Shown here: piece after piece, positions 43,683 to 53,493 of the stretch
How the letters are laid out: every line of letters starts with the position of its first letter
How positions within the stretch are numbered: the first letter of the stretch is position 1
Assembly: GCA_022457065.1 (NCBI GenBank)
Contig: JAJGBQ010000007.1
Coordinates: 930,001 to 994,000, forward strand
Direction of reading: 5' to 3'
Length of the DNA: 64,000 nucleotides
Source of the DNA: Curvularia sp. ZM96
Taxonomy: Eukaryota > Ascomycota > Dothideomycetes > Pleosporales > Pleosporaceae
Made by a program: the position numbers and the translations under genes
Notes under the pieces: model-generated
The model's database searches: none
What the model was told of the DNA's origin: nothing
The model's input: the letters and a program-made list of their open reading frames with translations, nothing else

Positions 43683-43971
43683 ATGCTTTTCAAGTCCATC
43701 GCTCTTCTTGCTCTTGCCAGCCTGGCACTCGCCGCTCCCCAGGGAAGGGGCGGCAAGGGCAATGGCGCAACTGGGGCGCAGGCAGCGAAAATTGCCGAGG
43801 TTGAAGCCACTGGCCTCAACTGCCAGCCCAGCGTACAGGGAACATTCTTTTGCGATGATGGTACTGGTCGCCAGTGGTAAGCTTGTCCGAGTTTGCGCGA
43901 GAAGAAACCAGAAACCAGAAACTAACAAGGCTCATAGCTTCGTCAACCAGAGTGGAGGTGGAAGCTGCTGA
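43683..43971 (+). CDS. Small secreted cysteine-containing protein (75 aa)
   Basis: Exon 1 43683-43876 and exon 2 43938-43971 join in frame through a 61-bp intron (GTAAGC...ACTAAC...CATAG). A cleavable signal peptide (MLFKSIALLALASLALA) is followed by a Gly-rich pro-like stretch (APQGRGGKGNGATGAQ). The short mature part has four Cys (LNC, FFC, RQC and the penultimate GSC), compatible with two disulphides. Without splicing the frame would stop after QW and lose two Cys. Size, secretion signal and even Cys number are typical of fungal secreted effectors or antimicrobial-type peptides, but no family is recognised. Confidence 0.75.
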
Positions 43972-44514
43972 AGTCACAAAAACCGGCCAGGGTACTTACT
44001 GGCAAGGACACTCGTGGAACGCTAATGTAACAATCGGAGAACCTGTAAAGAATGAGAAAATCTACTCGGGCGATAGTACCAGATACACAAAAGCTTATAT
44101 ACTCTGGCAGTTTAGACAGATGGTAATGAATACGGAATCTGACGAGAATACGGATCTGAATTGCTTGAGTAAATTTCACCTTGGTGTTATGATTTTTTTT
44201 TGGAAAATGTTAATCGATAACTATGTGAACATGTATGTATGTACTTTGTGGCCTAACTTATCTAGATGTTTGTAAATGTTGTGCAAAATACGACAAAACA
44301 GTAATTGTGTACCAAGGAAAAGCAACAACAAAGACAAGCAGCATACACAACTCAAACCCTTGTACCAATATCAATAGAATCAATAGTTACCCAGAACGCC
44401 CAACAACCAACTGCTTCTCCCTTCATGAAAACGCATTCATATCGCATATACATTACCTGCATTACCGTCATTTACGCAAGGAAACCCTTTACTCCAACCC
44501 TTGTTGTCTATTCC
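43972..44514. other. Convergent 3' flanks
   Basis: AT-rich; no gene recognised between the small secreted protein (plus) and the glucanase gene (minus). Confidence 0.5.
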
Positions 44515-47079
44515 TCACCAACCCCCAAAACTCACATTCCCCAAATCCCTCCTATAGTTCTCACTCAGCCCGTCAAACGAATCCAGATTCTCCACTCCGC
44601 CACCAGGACACTTCCAATCCCTATCATACGCCTTGTCAGGCAAGATGCCTGCCTCGCGACCTCTCCTATAACTCCACTGGGTGGAACTCTCCGTCTCCCA
44701 CGTCCAGTAGAACCAGCCCCAGCCGGCTTCGAAGGCGTCCATCTGACCGATGGCGAATTGGTAAAGCCATTTTTTGTATTCGGGGGAGTAAGAGCCGGGG
44801 TCGGCGTTGGCTTGTTGGCAGGAGCACTGGGAGGATTGCAAGGGGCATTGGGGCGCGAGGACGGCTCCGGTTTTGTCGGTGGGTTGCAGGGTGCCCTCCC
44901 AGCGGGAACCTGTGTTGACGTTGTTGATGTACTGTGTGCAGTCAGTGTCTGCCTGGGACCATTCGCCGCACATGGTGGGGCCAAAGCCTGTTTGCTTGTT
45001 CATGCTGCGTTTGGACTGCTGGGTCCAGGCTTCGCAGGCAAAGTTTAGTTTGTCGCGGTGCTTGAGCTTAAGTTGGTCCGTGTTGAAGATTACATATTGG
45101 TGCACGTCGAGGAGGAGGTCCTTGTTGTTTTGGAGCTTGCCTTGCCATTTGTCGAGACCCATGAAGCCGTCGCCGAAGATAATGATGGCCTTGATGCCAT
45201 CGGAGCGGATTTGGTCAATGGCTTTTTGCGTCCAGGAGAGGACTTTTTCCGTGTCAAGTTCGACCATGCGGGGCTCGTTGACGAGTCCATACATTGTGAC
45301 GAGATTTTTGTAGCGGTCTTGGGCGAAGAAGACGGAGAGTTTGTGGTGGATTTCTAGACTGCGTTCGGCGTTTCGGTCGCCGTCTGTGCCATTCAGCCAG
45401 CCGATCACACCTTGACGACCAGAATGGTTCCATCCGTTCTGACTACCAGGTGCGCCGTGGAGATCGAGGTTCACGCGTAGGCCGTTTTGACGGCAGTACT
45501 CGATGCCGCGGAGGAGGTACCGCCATGCCACCTGCGGCACATATACATCGTCGTCGTATGTTTGTACGATCCAGTAGCCAAAGGGAAAACGGACGTGATC
45601 CATGCCAGCCTCTCGAATTTGAGCAAATGTCTCTCTGGTGATAAAGGTCGCGTAGTGCTTCTCCAATGTCGTTTTGGCTTTGGCGGGCCCCAGCTTACTG
45701 AGGAACGTCCATTCATCCACCACATTGTCCTTTGAACCATATTGCGAAAAAAAGGACGGTGTGATAAAGGGCTCGAGATTGAGCCAGCCACCAACATTGA
45801 CACCGCGAATTGGCATCTTGCCATATTCGAATTTGTCTGACAGCTTTGGTACCGAAGGGTTGGCTTGAACGTCGTCGTCCCATGTAGAATTGAGTCCAAT
45901 GATAGGGAGGCCTCCGACGAGCTCGTTTGTGTAGGTGACGTTGAAGTCCGTGGTATCGTACCAGGACCAGGGGTCCAGTATGCCACCTCGATCTTGTTCT
46001 GGCACGCTGTTCCTGTCCTTGCCTGCCAGGTTGCTGTTCGATGGCCCAGACGATACACCCCCTGCGGATCCGCCTCCTGTGTTGGCAGGGCTACTGCTCT
46101 TTCCCGAAAGCACCACCGCCACAGGTATGATGATGGCTAGCAAAAGGATGACAGATAGCACACCGATCAGTATACGCTTCCGCTTCTTCTTCCTTGCGAG
46201 CTCCTCTTCTGAGTAGACTGTTGGTGCACCGCCTCCTCCACGCTTCTCCATCATGTAACGGTATTCGGAATCGTCATCAATGCCTCCTTCCTCTGCCAAT
46301 GGACCGCTGATGACACGCCGCTTTTTCTGCTCAGTCCTATGCTGCTTCTCCTGCCGTCTCCGTTCCCTTCTCTCTTCGGCTTCTGACTCTGTGTATCTGG
46401 ATTCACGTCGGCGTCTCCGCTCCTCTCTTTCGTCCTCAGTGTATGAGCCCCGCTTCCGATCAAGTTCGTCTTCAGTTTGACTTGCTTTCAAAGCAGCCGC
46501 TTTTCGCCGCTCTTCACGTCGCTGCCTCGCCTTTTCTTCATGCATGGCTGCATCGCTCTCTGCAGCACGCCGCCTGGCCTCGTCCTCTTTCTCCTGCTTC
46601 CTCTTCTCAGCGCGTTCCTGCTTTATCCTCTCCTTTTCAAGATTCTTCTCCTTCTTCCTCACCTCCTTGAGGTACTCCTCGTCATAGTCGTAGGCTCCCC
46701 AGCCTGACGCCTTCTTTGCGTTGGTCTTGTCAAGCTTTGCGAGGGCCTCCAAGCTCAAGGGCGCAGAGCCCCGGCTGCCACTTCCATCTGTCCTGGAGTT
46801 GCGACGGGAGCCCCGCGCTTTGCGGGGAGCTGAGGATTCATATTCCGTATCGCTCTGTTGTTTGGAGCGGCGCTGGGCCCTTGGTAGGGCGTCGCCTTGT
46901 GAGTCGGTCGCTCGGTGGCCCTTTCTTCGCCTTCCTTCCGCATCAGGTGCCGCTCGCTCGCCATGAGATTCTCTTCGCCGGCGTCGTTCTGGGTCGGTAT
47001 CACCATGCGATTCTCGGCGTCGTCTTCGTTCATCGCCATGGGGTCGTCTGCGCGACGGATCGCGATCGCGGTCGCTCAT
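44515..47079 (-). CDS. exgD: ExgD-type membrane-bound glucan 1,3-beta-glucosidase (GH5_9)
   Basis: Single-exon 854-aa frame with ATG at 47079. Type II membrane protein: about 300 cytosolic residues that are extremely Arg/Glu/Lys-rich and coiled-coil-like (RRRRESRY, RREERRKAAALK), then one membrane helix (about 303-325, ILIGVLSVILLLAIIIPVAV) preceded by KKKRKR. A Gly/Ser linker leads to the extracellular GH5 domain. Catalytic residues are visible: acid/base E602 in YGLVNEPR and nucleophile E706 in TMCGEWSQADTDC. Further family blocks are PIRGVNVGGWLNLEPFITPS, HVRFPFGYW and NLDLHGAPGSQNGWNHSG. It releases glucose from non-reducing ends of beta-1,3-glucan and acts in cell-wall remodelling. The charged cytosolic part seems long for this family. 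Confidence 0.93.
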   Translation of the reverse strand: MSDRDRDPSRRRPHGDERRRRRESHGDTDPERRRRRESHGERAAPDAEGRRRKGHRATDSQGDALPRAQRRSKQQSDTEYESSAPRKARGSRRNSRTDGSGSRGSAPLSLEALAKLDKTNAKKASGWGAYDYDEEYLKEVRKKEKNLEKERIKQERAEKRKQEKEDEARRRAAESDAAMHEEKARQRREERRKAAALKASQTEDELDRKRGSYTEDEREERRRRRESRYTESEAEERRERRRQEKQHRTEQKKRRVISGPLAEEGGIDDDSEYRYMMEKRGGGGAPTVYSEEELARKKKRKRILIGVLSVILLLAIIIPVAVVLSGKSSSPANTGGGSAGGVSSGPSNSNLAGKDRNSVPEQDRGGILDPWSWYDTTDFNVTYTNELVGGLPIIGLNSTWDDDVQANPSVPKLSDKFEYGKMPIRGVNVGGWLNLEPFITPSFFSQYGSKDNVVDEWTFLSKLGPAKAKTTLEKHYATFITRETFAQIREAGMDHVRFPFGYWIVQTYDDDVYVPQVAWRYLLRGIEYCRQNGLRVNLDLHGAPGSQNGWNHSGRQGVIGWLNGTDGDRNAERSLEIHHKLSVFFAQDRYKNLVTMYGLVNEPRMVELDTEKVLSWTQKAIDQIRSDGIKAIIIFGDGFMGLDKWQGKLQNNKDLLLDVHQYVIFNTDQLKLKHRDKLNFACEAWTQQSKRSMNKQTGFGPTMCGEWSQADTDCTQYINNVNTGSRWEGTLQPTDKTGAVLAPQCPLQSSQCSCQQANADPGSYSPEYKKWLYQFAIGQMDAFEAGWGWFYWTWETESSTQWSYRRGREAGILPDKAYDRDWKCPGGGVENLDSFDGLSENYRRDLGNVSFGGW

Positions 47080-47606
47080 TGCTAGAGGTTTACCAGGTGC
47101 GAAGAGCTCTGGTATGTCGGGAATGCGAAAGCGCGGTGAAGGGCCGTGGGGCTAGAAGCTTCATATGGCACTGGCCATCGCCAAAAGAAAACAGACTGCT
47201 GACACGGTGTAATGATAGGTTGGGCAGCAGACTCGAACTTCTACTCAGACGATCAAGGGTTTGAGCGTCGATGACGAATGGCTGCAATGGCGGCTGGCTG
47301 CATGCATGGGTTAAGCTTGCTGCGATGTTAAGGTGGTTGCTGGGGTGATTGTGTTGATGGCGTACCTGACGTGGCGGAGCGGCTCGGCACACCCTAAGCC
47401 GCTTGGGTAGCGCTCTTGGAAACGCGGCAAACAGAAACTTGGAATAATTTTGCAACATGATTTGTTGAGCAGTGTTGGTGTATCTTGGGATGTACGTGTA
47501 ATACGGTGGTGGACTTGTCAGCTCGTACTCGAGACCTGGGCACATGTTTGCACCCGGTGCGCGAGCGCATTTGAGGGCTTGGAAGTTCATCACCAACTAT
47601 TAAGGC

Positions 47607-47667
47607 GATCAACTAGCTCAGCAGGGGGTCGAGGTTATGATGCACCAGACTGAGCTAATGCGCGATC
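47607..47667. repeat. Foldback containing tRNA A-box-like motifs on both strands
   Basis: TAGCTCAG (47614-47621) faces CTGAGCTA (47650-47657), and GATC tetramers close the outer ends. Read on either strand each arm gives an A-box-like TAGCTCAG(C/T)nGG, and the minus strand continues into CTCGACCCC, partly B-box-like. No intact cloverleaf can be drawn, so it is at best a tRNA-derived relic. Confidence 0.35.
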
Positions 47668-50200
47668 GGTTTGCTAGCCTTGACAAAGCTAATGAGGCGA
47701 TGTCACAGTGAAAAGCGTCTACAAGCGAACCCAGAAGCGTTGAGTCCTAAGAGGCAGAGGACATGGTCGCGCAATGTGAAGCAGACCAGTAGATTTCTCA
47801 TGAAGAGTGTTAAACAGGAAAGCAACGAGGACTTAATCCCCCAGCTTTAATGCGCTGTAGCAGGTGTAAAGAGACCAGGCATGATTCATGCACTTGTCAA
47901 CAGAATACTTTCATTATGTTTGTTTAGGCATGACTGCTTCTAATGACATCATCGCTTAGACAAAGACATCCTTGTTGCATCCCGTATATTTTACGCAAAG
48001 CAAATGCCAGCCAAGACCCCCAGGTCTATGTTGCTCAAACCAGTCTGTCGTTATAACAAATGAGTTTTCATTGTCTATATGACGCAATTCAGGTGCTGTG
48101 TTTTCTTGTGCAGCTCGATTTTGACTTCTTCGTGTGTTCACTTTTGTCCAGTAAGCGGGCTCTATGACTGTCGTTCAAGAAGTTCCCCGTTTAATGCTCT
48201 TGCAGGGACATGCGGTGGTTTGTATAAGGCAGCAGCAGACCAGAGCCAAGGCAAGTGTGCCTGTCACGGCTAAATATACACAATTCTACACGCAAGGAGG
48301 TGATGTACCTACAAAACCTCGTGTATATCGCGTGCATAGCAGGCTCCAGCCATTTTAGATGTATTGGCGGCCTATAGATCCATAACTGAACTCTTTGATC
48401 ACTAGGCCCATCCGGACACACTTCCAGCCATCTAGAATCTTCTTGCCTTCCGGATTTTCAAGAAAACTTTAATTGGCTTGATATACAGTGAGGTTGTCCT
48501 CCAAACTGAACAACTGTAACTGTAGTAGATAACAACCTCTTGTTTTCTTACTCCCCTTTAAAGGTGGTAGCATTTGACAAAGGCTCTAGCATACTTCTTC
48601 TACGTGGTCGTAGGGAAACCATCTCAAGCCATTCAAGGTGAAATCTTGTATTTCTTAAGACAGTTTCCAGCTATCATGTAATCATTGAATAAAACCCAAA
48701 AACGTTGCGTTATCTCGTAACTTCACACCGTAAGCGAGCAGATTCAAAATCCAATTCATTAGATAATTGCTGCCATATACCATAAAGTGGTCTTGAAGCT
48801 TATTCGACAAGTGCATCGAAGCTTCGCAGCGGCAACAGCAAAGCTACTTCGTTAGTCTCATGAGGATCCAAAAAGGGTTGGCGACCCTGGACAAACTCTA
48901 GCCCACAAGTTGCTCGGCCCACTCCGTCTTCTTTAACCACGGAGAGGTGTGGGCAAGATAGTGATCAGTTGTGCTGTCAACTACTGAAGAAGACAGTCTG
49001 ACAGTCTACTAATCCAAATGATCTTCCCTTCGATTCTAAGCTTATTCTGGGCGGAGAATGGCTACAGAGCTTTGCAGTGCAGTTGGGAAAATTGGTTGGT
49101 CGTAGGTGCTCTTAGGCAAATTAATGCCCCACAAACCATGTAGACCTATTGCCAGTAAGTGTCGAGCGCTGACAGATGACATTCTGTTCCCACAGATCCT
49201 CTGGAGTCTTTAGATGTTGCACCCCACAACCACTCTTCAAACCCTTACTTATCAGATGTAGTACCATCTCATCCATACGCACAAGTACACCGTCGCTAGA
49301 TCACTTTACGAGCAGACTAATCTACGTAGCATCGTTATCTTGTACTAGAACCAAGGCATCATCAATAAAAAAAAGCGTAGGACGGTACAAAACCGTAGTA
49401 AGTTTGTGAGACAAAGGTTGAGAAAACATTGGTGCGGCATCTCGCTGATCTCGTCACGGAGCCTAACGTTCCCCGTCGCGGAACCCTAGATATGTATATG
49501 TATATGGGATAGCTTACGTCAGAACCCAACGTTGGCTATCTTAAGACGGGGATCTACACACGACTCTGAAGTTTATCTTACTACGAAACTTCAATCTTAG
49601 CTGAATACACTATGCGTTTACTGTCGAGGACTTGGGAGATGTCGTTTTATAATTTGTAACTGCAACTTTGTAATCTAATACATTCATAGGGAATGTAAAG
49701 CGTCGAGTTAAGTTGTTTGTGGCAAGCAGTGGATACATATATCTGGCGGATAAGTAGGTTTGAGGGATGACTAGACTTACTGGATGATTAGGTTCAAAGG
49801 ATGACCACTCTTGAAGTATGATTAGGTTTGCTGGATAGAGCAAGATAAGTGGGCCTCTCGGTGACGATGAGTTGTTTGTATTCATGGACGTAGAGAAAGA
49901 GGTAGGATCGGAATATGCAGCAGTTGAACCAGATTGGCGCGTGGAAAAGTAGATTACCTAGTTGGTTTTGACGGGCTGCATAGCATAGGGCATAGAGCAA
50001 AGGACTAATCCAGTCATGAGGTCTTGGTAGTAAAGGCACACTCTCGTTAGTTCAACAGATTAGTAGTGGAAGTCATCAGTCCGTGTAAGCTGACTCGGCA
50101 GATAGTAGAGTCTAGAAACGTAACAAGCTAACCAGATGAATACTTTCACCGTCTTGTCAACTCCCGTGACCTGATAGGCAAATGATCTGTGTCGTACAGT

Positions 50201-50245
50201 TCCGGGCATCTGTACTCCGGGCATCTGTACTCCGGGTATCTGTAC
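50201..50245 (+). repeat. Three tandem 15-bp repeats in a promoter
   Basis: TCCGGGCATCTGTAC occurs three times in a row (50201-50215, 50216-50230, 50231-50245), the last with C to T. The array ends immediately before CTATAAG, a likely TATA box, and about 100 bp before the ATG of a small secreted protein. It could be a regulatory repeat. Confidence 0.9.
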
Positions 50246-50249
50246 TATA
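50243..50249 (+). promoter_or_regulatory. Probable TATA box of the secreted protein gene at 50345
   Basis: The TATAAG-type sequence directly after the 15-bp repeat array lies about 100 bp before the ATG, the usual spacing for a fungal core promoter. Confidence 0.45.
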
Positions 50250-50344
50250 AGAAGCCGTGGATGGACACTTGCTTTTGACCATCAAACCAAAAAGCACTTC
50301 ATCATATCCTCTTGTCTCTCACTTTAGACCTTAAGATACTTACG

Positions 50345-50797
50345 ATGTTTGCCCAAAATTTGTTTCTATATGCTCTGCTTAGCACGATGGTCGCCGCTAC
50401 GCCTGTGGTAGAGGTAGTAGAGGAAGCGCAAGCGCTCGAAGCTCGACAAAACATTGTTTGTGGAGTACACTAGTACGATGGGTACATCCTTAGTACATCA
50501 CCTAGCTAGCTAACAATGCTCAGTAACTTTGGTGTTTCAGGCGGATGTGGAAAAATCTCTACCAGCACTCCCGGCAGAAGGAGCCGCTATGCCTTTGGAT
50601 CGGGCTTTAATATTGCCGCCTTTCCTAACTGCATCGTTACGATTGTTACTTCTGCAGACTGCACCAACTGGCAGTTTGCAGGATTCGATGACTGTGGCAG
50701 TGCGCATCAGGTTACAATTTTCCCCGATAATGCTTCGTCCTATACAGCAAACGGGTGTCAGCCCCAGAGTGCTGCTGCACAAATCGGGCCACAATAG
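50345..50797 (+). CDS. Small secreted cysteine-rich protein (about 123 aa)
   Basis: Exon 1 from ATG 50345 encodes a signal peptide (MFAQNLFLYALLSTMVAA) and a short acidic pro-region ending LEARQ. The downstream frame, ending at 50797, carries the Cys-rich mature part with spaced Cys in NCIV, ADCTNW, DDCGS and NGCQ. The best in-frame junction is donor GTGGAG at 50460 to acceptor TTTCAG at 50540, which creates NIVCGCGK and about 123 aa with six or so Cys. The donor is weak; the CTAAC at 50509-50513 supports an intron here, but the exact splice site is uncertain. Secreted, small, Cys-rich and next to a tandem-repeat promoter, it is an effector candidate; no family is recognised. Confidence 0.65.
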
Positions 50798-52358
50798 TGG
50801 GTAGTACTCAGCCCCAAGAGATACCCAGGATACTGATCGTAAGATAGGAGGATTGGCTGCTTGTTATCAGAGTTGTTGCCGAACGTATCGGTTCAAATAG
50901 GGTCATCGAGCTATTTAGCTGTACTCGGTTGACTGCGAAAAGTCAACGAAGACAACTTAATCGTCAACCTGTGGGTGATTATGCTGTCGCAACGCGACTA
51001 TCAGAGGTGTTTTCGCAACACTCTGTGATAATCAACTCTCGATAGTTTGCACAGTGGAAAAGATAGTTCAACACTATCGTATTCCTAGCCGCTCGCTTAG
51101 TATATTAGTCATTCAACAATCTATACTGTACGTACAGGCTGTATTTTCAACATCTTCTCGAAAGCATTATATGAAAGTGAGAGCTGTCAAGAACCAAGCC
51201 AAGGCAAGCTGGAGGGTTCGGTTTGACTTGGCTCGAAAAGGTTCCACAAAAGGTGTACATTGGCGGGATCTCAAAACTATCTAGTTTGACATGATGAGCT
51301 CGATGGTTAAAGCCTCATTGAAGAGGTTGTCGAGGATAGTCTCATACGTCACGTGACCCAGCATCACGTGCTACATCGCCTAAGCCTCCTATCTGGGATT
51401 TTCTGGAGCGTCTTACGTGATGAACCACCTGTATTAACCCGGTTCAAGCTTATCAAGCTAGACAATCCAGTTTGACTTGATTCATAAATCTTCCGGCTTG
51501 GCTCGATGAGCTCGATCCCGGCTTGATTGTTGACAGGCCTGATGGTAATAAAGTAGCTAGAGCTGTTACCACTAATACGAGAGCAATGCTATTAGTAGGA
51601 CACTACGTGTTGTTAGAGTAGTACATCAACGTGCGTAGGAGATTTCTTGGCCTCACTCGGCGCCTATAGAACCAAGGAAAAGAGGCAAACTCTATTCCAT
51701 AACTGGAACAGTGTCAAGGAAGAAACGGGACGCGATGAATGTGTGCCCGTTGTGTTGATGCACGTGTGCCGATTGCAGTCTAGGGCGCAAACGGTCAAAT
51801 CCCGAAGCCATGCACATACAATTCTCTGGCACATGCCGGTACGTCATGCGATAACTGCCGCAACCAACTGGAGCCGTGCACCTAGTCGGGAAGAACGGAT
51901 GGCCAGCAAGGCCCTGCATCGACGAGACCGATCTGCTCAGCCACCTGTGCGACCTGAGTGTATGACATCACAACACATGTCTACTATGTGTGCGACCCGT
52001 TGAGCCTGGCTCAAGCATGTGTAAGAATGACAGTAAGAGTAGTGTATTTAGTATGTATGTGGTATCATAACAGAAAAGATGGAAAAGAAATGCGCAGGGG
52101 AGGGGATAGACCCTTATGCTATCCGCCAATAAGGCCTGCGAAGGCGCACCCGTGCCTCTCTATAAGCTGTTGGATGTGTAGTTGTGACGGTGTAATGATA
52201 GCACCCATTTTGTGGAACTAAATCAAACTGCCGCCCAAAACAAAAATAGCGAATCAGCGTTCGTGGCAGCAAATGGCGCGGCAGTCCTGTCGGAAGTGGC
52301 AGTGCGCTGTGGCGTTCGCCTTGGGAACGGATGGAAGGTTGCAAGTTTTACGCAGGTT
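50798..52358. other. Intergenic region with hairpins, no supported gene
   Basis: A cluster of short inverted repeats occurs at 50928-50947 (GTTGACT...AGTCAAC) and 50999-51030. Two similar phrases around TTTGACTTG and GATGAGCTCGAT recur at 51212-51300 and 51468-51515. No coding frame has a recognisable feature. Confidence 0.45.
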
Positions 52359-53493
52359 TCAAGAAGCGGCTACGCTCTGCGAGGAACCAGGGGCATCGGC
52401 AGAGGCAGCGGCTTTGCCTTTGTCGGCCACCTTCTTGTCGTCGTCGCTGTAGAGGCCATGCTCGTAGATGTAGTCGACGACCTTGTCGGGAATGTAGTAA
52501 CGGATGCTCTTACCGCGCTTGCGGAACAGGCGAATCTTGGTGGACGAGACATCGTTCTGGATGAGTTGCGGGATGACGCGGATGTTGTGTCTCCACTGCT
52601 GCAGCTGGACAAGGGCATCATCTGTTTCAGGTCAGCGCTGGTTGGAGGAGTGTTTGCGAATTCGACATACCGATATCAGTGCCACTGCGCTCGAGGATGA
52701 ATGCTCCGTAGTGGCCCAAGATCCTGCTCAAATCCTCACGAGCCCACAGTCCAGGGGTGCTCATGGTCTGGATCAGGTCGGCACCCGCAAGGAGGGCAAC
52801 GTGGATGCGGCGCTTCTCGCCATTTTCGGTCGCGATTCCTCCCAAGATTTCGTTCAGTTCGTAATCGAAGTGGTCGAGCACCTTGACGGTGGGGAGATAT
52901 TCCTTGTGCAGCGGCTCCCACGGGTCCACGCCAATCCAGGTTGAACTGTCCTGAACAGCGATCCTCGTCATGTTGATTCTGTGCTGCGCAGAGGCGAGTC
53001 CGGCCTTTTTGTATGCGTCGCCGACAGGACTGAAGAAGCCGCCGACGACTTCATAGTTGGTCTCGAATTCGCAGTAATCAGCCGCCTCTTCGAACATGCG
53101 CAGATGGAGATTGGTTGGTGGGGAGAAGGAGCCACATGACACGAGGACTAGGGGCTGCCTGTCAGGGTTGGACAGCGTCTTTTTCAGTCTCTCTTTGGGG
53201 AATGTGTAGTTGTCGAGCGACATGGCTTCGGCGTTGGGGACTCCAGCGTCGAGGAGAATATCGCGATTGGTGGTGGAGGCCATGGTTGCAGCGTGCGAGG
53301 CAGTTGCAACGGGTCGCCGGAGGGCAGCGAGGAGAAATAGGCGACGAAGGTGGGCGAGGCGGCTACGAGTAAATGGGCGACGAGGGAGGAGAAGGAGGCG
53401 GTTCTGGGTAAAGGGACGAAGGGTCGGAGCCAAGGTGGGGCCTTTTAAGAGTCTAGTAAGAAGCAGAGTCCATTGCGGGCGGGAGGGGATCAT
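52359..53493 (-). CDS. Nicotinamide/nicotinate-mononucleotide adenylyltransferase (NMNAT)
   Basis: Exon 1 52671-53493 and exon 2 52359-52621 join in frame through a 49-bp intron (GTATGT...GCTGAC...AAACAG). The enzyme joins ATP to NMN or NaMN to make NAD or deamido-NAD. Signatures: the nucleotidyltransferase motif SCGSFSPPTNLHLRMF (G-x-F-x-P-x-[HT]-x-x-H type) and the C-terminal VSSTKIR...IRYYIPDKVVDYI; also GGFFSPVGDAYKKAGL and STWIGVDPWE of eukaryotic NMNATs. From the first ATG (53493) the protein is 361 aa with a 70-residue Arg/Leu-rich, acid-free leader (LLLPRRPFTRSRLAHLRR). From Met71 (ATG at 53283, MASTTNRD) it is 291 aa, a usual core length. The leader looks like a mitochondrial presequence or a translated 5' UTR. 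Confidence 0.93.

Larger units (their letters stand above)
47080..50344. other. 3.3-kb gene-poor region
   Basis: Left 500 bp: 5' leader and promoter of the glucanase gene. From about 47650 to 50150 the DNA is AT-richer with no frame above about 90 codons. It contains a tRNA-like foldback at 47607-47667, short degenerate GGATGA(C/T)TAGR-type motifs near 49760-49840, and TATA-rich runs near 49490. It looks like decayed repeat DNA. Confidence 0.5.

Noticed and set aside
47215..47300. Possible tRNA T-arm (GTTCGAGTC on the minus strand)
   Set aside because: The flanking five bases do not pair and no D-arm or acceptor stem can be drawn.
47090..47596. 168-codon minus-strand frame upstream of the glucanase gene
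   Set aside because: Lies in the leader of that gene, has no domain, and its composition is not protein-like.
51647..52003. 118-codon plus-strand frame
   Set aside because: No initiation context, domain or homologous style; overlaps an equally long antisense frame.
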